From JBAZDC01 sp041654595 (GTDB lineage Bacteria > Pseudomonadota > Gammaproteobacteria > Burkholderiales > Burkholderiaceae_B), in contig CAZKBT010000019.1 in assembly GCA_964551305.1 (NCBI GenBank), forward strand, positions 1 through 51,228: a stretch of DNA of 51,228 bases, written 5' to 3'. Position 1 is the first letter of the stretch, and every line of letters begins with the position of its first letter. A model generated the notes under the pieces. It made no database searches and was not told where the DNA came from. It saw nothing but the letters and a program-made list of their open reading frames with translations. Positions 43,633 through 51,228 of the stretch are shown here, in pieces. The position numbers and the translations under genes were made by a program.

Positions 43633-44685
43633 TCAATCCGGCTTGAATTCCGGCGGCGACGGCGCCACGGACAGCCCGAACATCCGCCAATAGACGCGGA
43701 TATTGAACAGCAGCGCCACCGGCAGGGCGATTACGGTGGCCGACAGCACCAGGCGCAGGGCCTCGATCGACGCGGCCGCATCCCATAGCGTCAAGTCGTC
43801 CAGGACGAGGAAAGGAAAAAAGCTGTAGGCCAATCCGCCCAGCATCAACGCGAAAACCGTCAACGTCATCAAGAACGGCAAGGCGGTGGTGCGGTAACTG
43901 CTGTTGATCATGCGCTGCAGGCACATCTCTATCGTCACGAAGCACAACAGCAGAACCGCCCACAAACCCACGGATACCGGCAACCCGGTCTGGTCGGTCC
44001 ATCGCAGGAAGATACCGGCGTTGCTGAACGCCAGCACGACGCAGACACCGACCGCGCCGGCCGCGGACCAGCGCACGGCGCGCCTTCCCCAGGCGACGGC
44101 GCGCGCGCGCAACTCGCCGCCTTCGCGCATGATCAGCCACGCCGCCCCCAGCAGGCAATAGGCGGCAAACGCGCAAAGCCCGACGAAGACGGTAAACCAT
44201 ACATAACCCTGCCCCGACTCGTAGTTCACCACGATCTGTCCGAGCAGCAAGCCGTGCGCCAGCGCCGTCATCCATGACCCGAAAGCGAAGCAGGCTTGCC
44301 AGCGCGCCTGCTGCTCGACAGGAGCGCGCAAGCGCAGCTCGAAAGAGGCCGAGCGCAGCAACACGCCCACGCTCATCAACGACATGGGCAGGTACAGCGC
44401 CCCCATCACCGGCCCCCATGCTTTGGGAAAAGCCGCCATGAACAAGCCCATGCCCAGCAGCAGCCAGAAGTCGTTGGCATCGCGCCACGGGCTGAGCAGC
44501 GACAGCATTCGCGCGCGCAGCACAGGCGAGGCGAACGGCAGCAGGCAACCCACCCCGATATCGAAGCCTCCCAGTATGGCGCCCGCCAGGATCACGATGA
44601 ACAACAGCGCCATGAACGCCAGCGGCATCCAGAACGCGGGATCCTGGGCGCCCAGCCCCAGCGCCAGGGCCAGCGAATCGATCAA
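43633..44685 (-). CDS. Cytochrome bd-type oxidase subunit II homologue (CydB-like)
   Basis: Membrane protein of 350 residues with eight or nine helices. The CydB signature GGFDIGVGCLLPF is at residues 39-51, followed by SPWRDANDFWLLLG, which matches the HWDGNQVWL segment of E. coli CydB with the Asp kept, and TLWDAAASIEALRL and YWRMFG near the end. It starts at TTG 44685, which overlaps the stop of the subunit I gene by four bases (TTGA) and has a purine-rich GGGGAAGAG just before it. It pairs with the ligand-less subunit I homologue. The gene converges with the histidine kinase gene, 55 bases apart. Confidence 0.82.
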   Translation of the reverse strand: MIDSLALALGLGAQDPAFWMPLAFMALLFIVILAGAILGGFDIGVGCLLPFASPVLRARMLSLLSPWRDANDFWLLLGMGLFMAAFPKAWGPVMGALYLPMSLMSVGVLLRSASFELRLRAPVEQQARWQACFAFGSWMTALAHGLLLGQIVVNYESGQGYVWFTVFVGLCAFAAYCLLGAAWLIMREGGELRARAVAWGRRAVRWSAAGAVGVCVVLAFSNAGIFLRWTDQTGLPVSVGLWAVLLLCFVTIEMCLQRMINSSYRTTALPFLMTLTVFALMLGGLAYSFFPFLVLDDLTLWDAAASIEALRLVLSATVIALPVALLFNIRVYWRMFGLSVAPSPPEFKPD

Positions 44686-46019
44686 GCTCTTCCCCTGCGC
44701 CGGGCGACCGGCACGACGCCAAACCGAATGGTATGACGCAATAACTGAAAGAATCCGGCGATCAAGGCCAGATAGACCAGCACATGCAAAGCCAGGCCGA
44801 CGGCCAGAATCCGGCCCGGCGTGCTCCCCGCTATGTCGCCGTACGTAATCGTCCCCTGTATGGCGTAGGGAAGCGTTCCCGCCGCCATATAGACGAAGCC
44901 CGCGCCGAACGACAGCCAGCCCGAAAACATGAACAGACGCGACAAGGCGAGCCAGGGCCGGGAAAATCCCGGCATTCCCTTGCCCGCCAGCTTGACGGCA
45001 AAGAGCACGGCGACCATCAACATGAGCAAGCCGACATACAGCGCGATGCGCAGCCCCCAGAACGTCGCCGCGACCGGCGGACTCATACCCGAGAACTGGT
45101 CGAGGCCACGCAATGCGCCCTGCTCGTCTCGGCCCAGCCACTTCGCGCCCACGCCCCGCCAGGACAACAGTTCGGCGCGATTCGCGCCGGCCCGCTCATC
45201 CGGCCTGGCGAGCAAGACGATGCGCGGCGGACTGCCGCTATTCCAATACCCGGCCGCGGCGGCCGCCTTGGCGGGCTGATGCTGCGCCGTCACTTTCCCC
45301 ACGCCCGCCATCATCACGATCGCCACGCTCAGGCTGACCAGCGCCACACCCACGGCGACGTGAAACACCGCCGCCTCGCTTTGGTCCAAGGGACGGCGCA
45401 AGGCTTGCGAGGCCACCACCCCCATCATCAGATAGGCCGCCGCCGCGCCGCTCACGCTGAAGAACAGGCCGGCAAACCATGGCATGGCCGCGCTGAACAC
45501 CACGGCGGGCCAGCGACGGACGACGTACTGCCCGTTCACCAGCTCCGCGCCTTGGGGCGTGTTCATCCAGGCATGCAGGGCGACCAGGCATAACGCGAGC
45601 AAGGTCACGCCCAGCGCCACCATGAGCACGATCAGCGCATGCACCCTGTCCGACACGTAGCGCTGGCCGAACAACATGGCCCCCACGAAACAAGATTGAA
45701 AAATGAATGCCGTCAATACGGTCACCGCCAGCAATGGGCTGGCGACATCGCCCATTCTGTCCATCAGGCCCGGCCAGAGCGTGCCGAACTGGATCAGCAC
45801 CGATACCAGCGCGGCCGAGCGTATGACGAAGGCCAAGGCGAATATCCGCACCCAGAAACGATACGCGGCGATCCATACCGCCCCGCGCGCCCCCAGCGAA
45901 CGGCCTCGGAAATAAACCAGCATCCATGCCAAGCCCAGTTCCAGGATCAGGAACAGGCAAAGAAATCCCAGTCCGATGAAAAACTGGAGCTCGGAAAGCG
46001 GCACGGTCGATTGCGTCAT
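44682..46019 (-). CDS. Cytochrome bd subunit I homologue lacking the heme ligands (CydA-like)
   Basis: Membrane protein of 445 residues, as long as CydA after allowing for a shorter Q-loop. CydA ancestry shows in SELQFFIGLG near the start, LIQFGTLW, FQSCFVGAMLFG, the QPAKAAAA start of the Q-loop and PPVAATFWGLRI. Aligned by eye to E. coli CydA without gaps around each site, His19 is Leu20, Glu99 is Thr100, Glu107 is Gln108, His186 is Leu185, Met393 is Ala326 (Arg391 is kept as Arg324), GRQPW is GTLPY, and Glu445 is Ala379. The remaining histidines (about 127, 149, 220, 247, 412, 429) do not align with ligands. ATG 46019 fits the family start; ATG 46073 is an alternative. The function is unknown; canonical oxygen reduction seems unlikely. 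Confidence 0.82.
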   Translation of the reverse strand: MTQSTVPLSELQFFIGLGFLCLFLILELGLAWMLVYFRGRSLGARGAVWIAAYRFWVRIFALAFVIRSAALVSVLIQFGTLWPGLMDRMGDVASPLLAVTVLTAFIFQSCFVGAMLFGQRYVSDRVHALIVLMVALGVTLLALCLVALHAWMNTPQGAELVNGQYVVRRWPAVVFSAAMPWFAGLFFSVSGAAAAYLMMGVVASQALRRPLDQSEAAVFHVAVGVALVSLSVAIVMMAGVGKVTAQHQPAKAAAAAGYWNSGSPPRIVLLARPDERAGANRAELLSWRGVGAKWLGRDEQGALRGLDQFSGMSPPVAATFWGLRIALYVGLLMLMVAVLFAVKLAGKGMPGFSRPWLALSRLFMFSGWLSFGAGFVYMAAGTLPYAIQGTITYGDIAGSTPGRILAVGLALHVLVYLALIAGFFQLLRHTIRFGVVPVARRRGRA

Positions 46020-46132
46020 AATGACCGCTAGTTTAGAACCACTTTGCCATTTCTGCCCGCCGATAAAAGGCATACGAATGAGAACGTGGCAAAATGCTCA
46101 CTTCCCCGGTATTTTTCTGTCACGTTTCAGGT

Positions 46133-47890
<1,758 letters not shown>

Positions 47891-47959
47891 GCGCGCAAGC
47901 CGTCGTCGCCCGATCGACAAACCGAATCCTTCCCGACCACTTTACACACCGAGCTACTT

Positions 47960-48769
47960 GTGAACGATACCTCGAACGATCCCAAACAGCAGCCGGCGCT
48001 GGATTTCAAAAGCGCCTCGCTTTATGCCGTGCGCGTCGTGCTGCACAGTCATGAAACCCAGGCGCTGATCGCCGCGCTGGACCAGCGCATGCATGACGCG
48101 GGCAGCTTCTTCGAGAACGAGGCGGTTGTCGTCGACGCCACCCAAGTCGACCAGGACGTCGACTGGGAAACGCTATTGGCCGCGCTGCGCAAGCACAATC
48201 TGCATCCGGTCGGCGTCGTCGCCGGCGAGCACAACCAGCAATCGGCCGCCGCTGCCGGCCTGGCGGCCGTCGAGCTATCCCGGCCCGTCGCCCGGACTCA
48301 AGCCGCCCCCGCGCCCGACAAAGACGTTCCGGTCGTCTCCGCCAACGCGGCCCGGCCGGAGACCAAGCAGCAGGAAGCGGCGCAGGCCGCGCCGCGAAAC
48401 GCGAGCGCCACGACGGCCGCGCCCGAGATCGCGCCCGCGGCCATGGTGATCAACAGGCCGTTGCGGTCCGGGCAACGGATCTATGCGCGCGACACCGATT
48501 TGATCGTCATCGGCGTCGTCAGCCAAGGCGCCGAAGTCATCGCGGACGGGAACATCCACGTATACGGCCCCTTGCGCGGCAAGGCCATGGCGGGCGCCCG
48601 CGGGGATGCGGGCGCCCGCATCTTCACGACGCAACTGGACCCGGAACTGCTTGCCATCGCCGGCGTCTACCGGGTCGTCGAAACGCAGCTGGACGCCCAC
48701 CAGCGCAACCAGCCCTGCATCGTTTCGCTGGACGGCGATTCGCTGCAGATCACCGTGCTGAACAAATAA
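47960..48769 (+). CDS. minC: Septum-site determining protein MinC
   Basis: Division inhibitor of 269 residues that blocks FtsZ rings away from mid-cell. The N-terminal domain (1-105) opens with LDFKSASLYAVRVVLHSH; a long Ala/Pro-rich linker (about 110-160) follows; the C-terminal beta-helix has RSGQRIYARDTDLIVIGVVS, GAEVIADGNIHVYGPLRGKA and RGDAGARIF. The start is GTG 47960. It is the first gene of the minCDE set; minD is 195 bases away, farther than usual. Confidence 0.94.
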   Translation: MNDTSNDPKQQPALDFKSASLYAVRVVLHSHETQALIAALDQRMHDAGSFFENEAVVVDATQVDQDVDWETLLAALRKHNLHPVGVVAGEHNQQSAAAAGLAAVELSRPVARTQAAPAPDKDVPVVSANAARPETKQQEAAQAAPRNASATTAAPEIAPAAMVINRPLRSGQRIYARDTDLIVIGVVSQGAEVIADGNIHVYGPLRGKAMAGARGDAGARIFTTQLDPELLAIAGVYRVVETQLDAHQRNQPCIVSLDGDSLQITVLNK

Positions 48770-48865
48770 TGCATAATGCGAACCAGATGAGCGCAAAGCC
48801 GCTACGGCAAGCAATACGAAATTTACGAAAAATACCGGCAAAAAGACCGCAACAGACAAGTTTTG

Positions 48866-48883
48866 TTGCTATCCGGATAGCAA
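48866..48883. promoter_or_regulatory. Perfect 18-base palindrome in the minC-minD gap
   Basis: TTGCTATCCGGATAGCAA equals its own reverse complement, with no spacer. It lies about 80 bases before the minD start in a 195-base gap, flanked by A+T-rich sequence. It may be an operator or a small RNA hairpin. A T-run does not follow, so it is not a typical terminator. Confidence 0.45.
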
Positions 48884-48964
48884 AATAGGCGAACTCTCGT
48901 TATTTTCATCTGCTTTTTGCTTTACGATTACACGATTTACCAAGTACAAAGGGACTCTACCGTC

Positions 48965-49780
48965 ATGGCGCGAATAGTTGTGGTGACCTCCGGCAAAGGT
49001 GGCGTTGGCAAAACCACCACCAGTGCAAGCTTTTCCTCAGGGCTGGCGATGCGCGGCCATAAAACGGCCGTCATCGACTTCGACGTCGGTTTGCGCAACC
49101 TGGACCTGATCATGGGCTGCGAACGACGCGTGGTATACGACTTCGTCAACGTCATCCAGGGCGAAGCCACGCTCAACCAGGCATTGATCCGCGACAAACA
49201 GCTTGAAAATCTATATATCCTTCCCGCCTCCCAGACGCGCGACAAAGACGCGCTGACCAAGGAAGGCGTGGAAAAGGTGCTGAAAGAGCTGGACGAAATG
49301 GGTTTCGAATACATCGTCTGCGATTCGCCGGCCGGCATCGAAACAGGGGCGCTCATGGCGGCGTATTTCGCCGATGACGCCCTGGTCGTCACCAACCCCG
49401 AAGTCTCTTCCGTGCGCGACTCGGACCGCATCCTGGGCATCCTGTCGGCGAAATCGCGACGCGCGGAACAAGGCCAGGAACCCGTCAAGGAATTCCTGCT
49501 GCTGACCCGCTACAACGCCAAGCGCGTCGCCGACGGGGAAATGCTATCGTTGAAGGACATCGAAGACATCCTGCGCATCAAGCTGATCGGCGTCATTCCC
49601 GAGTCCGAATCGGTGCTGCAAGCGTCCAACCAGGGCGTGCCCGCCATTCACCTGCGTGAAAGCGAAGTGGCGCAAGCCTATCAGGACGTGATATCGCGCT
49701 ACCTGGGAGAAGACGTACCGATGCGCTTTGTCGAGTATTCGAAGCCAGGTTTGTTCAAACGCTTGTTCGGAGGGAAATAA
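48965..49780 (+). CDS. minD: Septum-site determining ATPase MinD
   Basis: Membrane-associated ATPase of 271 residues that recruits MinC and oscillates with MinE. The deviant Walker A is VTSGKGGVGKTTTSASF, followed by VIDFDVGLRNLDLIMGCERR, CDSPAGIETGALMA and the amphipathic membrane-targeting helix at the end (SKPGLFKRLFGGK). Length is normal. ATG 48965 fits the family start, with AAAGGGA upstream. minE starts two bases after its stop. Confidence 0.96.
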   Translation: MARIVVVTSGKGGVGKTTTSASFSSGLAMRGHKTAVIDFDVGLRNLDLIMGCERRVVYDFVNVIQGEATLNQALIRDKQLENLYILPASQTRDKDALTKEGVEKVLKELDEMGFEYIVCDSPAGIETGALMAAYFADDALVVTNPEVSSVRDSDRILGILSAKSRRAEQGQEPVKEFLLLTRYNAKRVADGEMLSLKDIEDILRIKLIGVIPESESVLQASNQGVPAIHLRESEVAQAYQDVISRYLGEDVPMRFVEYSKPGLFKRLFGGK

Positions 49781-49782
49781 GC

Positions 49783-50043
49783 ATGTCCTTCCTCTCTTTT
49801 CTGCTCGGCGAGAAAAAAACCTCGGCCAGTGTGGCCAAGGACCGGCTGCAACTGATCCTGATCAACGAACGCGGCGACGGCATGACGCCGGATTACCTGC
49901 CCAGGCTCCAGAAGGAACTCGTCGAAGTCATTTCCCGCTACGTCAAAATCAATCCCGAAGACATCAAGGTCAACCTGGATCGCCAGGACTCCCTTGAAGT
50001 GCTGGAGGTGAAGATCGAAATGCCCCAGGCCGAAAGCCGGTAA
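49783..50043 (+). CDS. minE: Cell-division topological specificity factor MinE
   Basis: Protein of 86 residues that stimulates MinD ATPase and confines MinCD to the poles. MSFLSFLLGEKKTSASVAKD carries the membrane-targeting and MinD-binding segment; the C-terminal dimerisation domain follows, with YVKINPEDIKVNLDRQD. The ribosome site AGGGAAA overlaps the end of minD. Two hairpins follow its stop. Confidence 0.96.
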   Translation: MSFLSFLLGEKKTSASVAKDRLQLILINERGDGMTPDYLPRLQKELVEVISRYVKINPEDIKVNLDRQDSLEVLEVKIEMPQAESR

Positions 50044-50050
50044 GCAAAAG

Positions 50051-50069
50051 GTGGGGGGAAAGCCCCCAC
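50051..50069 (+). terminator. Hairpin just after minE
   Basis: GTGGGGG and CCCCCAC form a seven-base-pair stem with loop GAAAG. Only a weak A/T stretch follows; the stronger hairpin at 50075 is probably the main terminator. Confidence 0.45.
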
Positions 50070-50074
50070 GATAA

Positions 50075-50116
50075 AAACCCCCGCACCCGGAACCTGCGTT
50101 CCGTTTGCGGGGGTTT
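50075..50116. terminator. Probable terminator between minE and the converging lipoprotein gene
   Basis: AAACCCCCGCA (50075-50085) pairs with TGCGGGGGTTT (50106-50116) across a 20-base loop, followed by GCCGTTTT. It could also stop transcription coming from the minus-strand gene at 50414. Confidence 0.65.
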
Positions 50117-50183
50117 GCCGTTTTGGTCGTGTCTGTTTCGTTTTCTCGGTCATGCCGGGCGCCAACAGCCGCCCGGCATGGCC

Positions 50184-50414
50184 TTACCTGTTCTTGCCGA
50201 CCTGATCGCCCACGACGCCGCCGATGGCCGCGCCGCCGACCGTACCCAATATACCGCCGTTCGTGATGACGGCGCCGGCCACGCCGCCGATACCCGCCCC
50301 GGTCACTGTGCTTTTCTGGCGATGGCTCATGCTGTCCCAAGAGGAGCATGCGCCCAGAGAAGCGGCCAGCAGGCCGATGGCAGCGGTCTTGGCAAATAGA
50401 ATGGTCGTCTTCAT
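50184..50414 (-). CDS. Small glycine-zipper lipoprotein (OsmB-like)
   Basis: Lipoprotein of 76 residues. The signal ends with lipobox LGAC (Cys23), then SSWDSMSHRQKSTVTGAGIG and a glycine-zipper region (GGVAGAVITNGGILGTVGGA) that can form paired membrane helices. It resembles OsmB and other 2TM glycine-zipper envelope proteins, which respond to osmotic or envelope stress. GGAG stands nine bases before ATG 50414. Confidence 0.85.
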   Translation of the reverse strand: MKTTILFAKTAAIGLLAASLGACSSWDSMSHRQKSTVTGAGIGGVAGAVITNGGILGTVGGAAIGGVVGDQVGKNR

Positions 50415-50544
50415 AATGTGCATCTCCGAAAAACCACGTTGAAGTCTACAGTACCCGATATCCATGCCATACGCCGAAATTTTATGAATTTGGGTGTAAA
50501 AACACGCAATAAGTGTAACGTAGCCGGAGCGCGCCCCGAAGCCC

Positions 50545-51087
50545 TCAGCTCTGCTTGATCAAGGACAATACCTCTCGGAAACGCGGGTGACGGGCGGATT
50601 CCAGCCACTCGAACATCGCCATTTCCGACGTGAGGCCAAGGCCGCGGCAACCGGCCCAGCGCGCTTGCGCCGCCAGCATGTCGGCCTCTCGCCGCGACCC
50701 GATTCCATCCTGAACCAGCATCGGCGACAAACCAGCGGCCGCCAAGCCCAAGGCCGTCTGCAGCACGCAAACATGCGCCTCCATCCCCGCCAGCAGCACG
50801 CGGGGGCGATGCCGGGGCAGGCCCGGTAGAAAATCCGGCTCGCGGGTGGCATCGAAATACGTCTTGTGAAAAGTCCGGCCGATCCAGGGAGTCAGGCTGT
50901 CGACCGTCGGGCCGATCTTGTCGGCGCAGTGCTCCGTGGCCACGACCGGTACGTCCAGCAGGTGCGCGGCGCGGGCGAGCCGCTCGATGCGGTCGACCAG
51001 CGCGCCGCCGTCGTGAATCGAAGGCGTCAGCGCACGCTGGACGTCGACGATCAGCAGCAACGACTCATGAGCATGCAATAGCGACAT
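50545..51087 (-). CDS. Isochorismatase-family cysteine hydrolase
   Basis: Hydrolase of 180 residues with the family triad: Asp in LLLIVDVQRAL (Asp15), Lys in RTFHKTYFDA (about residue 75) and the nucleophile Cys in MEAHVCVLQTALGL (about residue 106). The YcaC-like branch has a similar layout; the substrate is unknown. AGCGGAGGC before the ATG is a good ribosome site. It starts 24 bases after the stop of ettA on the same strand, so it may be read from that transcript. Confidence 0.87.
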   Translation of the reverse strand: MSLLHAHESLLLIVDVQRALTPSIHDGGALVDRIERLARAAHLLDVPVVATEHCADKIGPTVDSLTPWIGRTFHKTYFDATREPDFLPGLPRHRPRVLLAGMEAHVCVLQTALGLAAAGLSPMLVQDGIGSRREADMLAAQARWAGCRGLGLTSEMAMFEWLESARHPRFREVLSLIKQS

Positions 51088-51111
51088 GGCGCCTCCGCTA
51101 GCCTTGGATTC

Positions 51112-51228
51112 CTATTTCAGCGCCTTATAGCGCAAGCGTCTGGGCTTGGCGCCTTCTTCTCCCAGGCGCTGCTTCTTATCAGCCTCGTATTCCTGATAGT
51201 TGCCATCGAAGAACACCACCTTGGAATC
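51112..51228 (-). CDS. ettA: Energy-dependent translational throttle protein EttA, C-terminal end only
   Basis: The last 38 codons of a gene that runs off the right edge. The residues VVFFDGNYQEYEADKKQRLG followed by EEGAKPRRLRYK are the distinctive tail of EttA, an ABC-F ATPase that binds the ribosomal E site and slows translation when energy is low. The TAG stop is at 51112-51114. Confidence 0.9.
   Translation of the reverse strand, partial: DSKVVFFDGNYQEYEADKKQRLGEEGAKPRRLRYKALK

Overview
The window looks like a chromosomal segment of a high-GC betaproteobacterium of the Alcaligenaceae (Bordetella/Achromobacter type). This rests on gene content: a Bug-type solute-binding protein, a phasin, paired Aat and Bpt N-end-rule transferases, dusB-fis-purH, ruvCAB, minCDE, and a large autotransporter with an extended (ESPR) signal peptide. 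No rRNA, tRNA, CRISPR array or intact insertion sequence was seen.

Layout. 1-3454 (minus) is the N-terminal part of a very large autotransporter adhesin; its frame is broken by a run of nine G, a candidate phase-variation switch. 4033-5191 holds an alpha/beta hydrolase and the tail of an Rpn-type transposase/nuclease. 5740-11676 is a plus-strand amino-acid cluster: D-cysteine desulfhydrase-like enzyme, GltIJKL-type ABC transporter, Asp/Glu racemase family protein and an unknown protein. 11749-14993 carries a Nudix hydrolase, aat, bpt and pyrD. 15105-17965 has a phasin with a terminator-like hairpin in its leader, a Bug binding protein and an IclR regulator. 18029-23143 has a CinA-like protein, an EI24 membrane protein, a thioredoxin-like protein, rhlE, azlCD and a small zinc-finger protein. 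23200-27078 has a YheT hydrolase, a BepA-like metalloprotease, a CtaG-type membrane protein and a small orphan domain. 27557-29545 is a clostripain-family lipoprotein. 29584-38421 is mostly housekeeping: TM2 protein, UbiH-like hydroxylase, dusB, fis, purH, ruvC, ruvA, ruvB (with a LexA box) and recQ. 38424-41352 has an orphan outer-membrane barrel and a ClC channel with CBS domains. 41472-43577 is an OmpR/EnvZ-like two-component system. 43633-46019 is a cytochrome bd-like gene pair. 46133-51228 has glnS, minCDE, a glycine-zipper lipoprotein, an isochorismatase-type hydrolase and the end of ettA.

Most notable. The cytochrome bd subunit I homologue at 44682-46019 aligns without gaps to classical CydA around each key site, yet all heme ligands and the quinol motif are replaced (His19, His186, Met393, Glu99, Glu107, GRQPW). 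It keeps a CydB-like partner, so it looks like a conserved bd-type membrane complex that has lost, or never had, the canonical heme sites. Second is the autotransporter with the G9 tract: loss of one G or gain of two restores an open frame to the window edge. Candidate regulatory palindromes were also found upstream of iclR, the clostripain-like gene and minD.

Family assignments come from motifs and remembered family sequences, not from a database search. Promoters, operators and hairpins were found by eye and were not scored thermodynamically.
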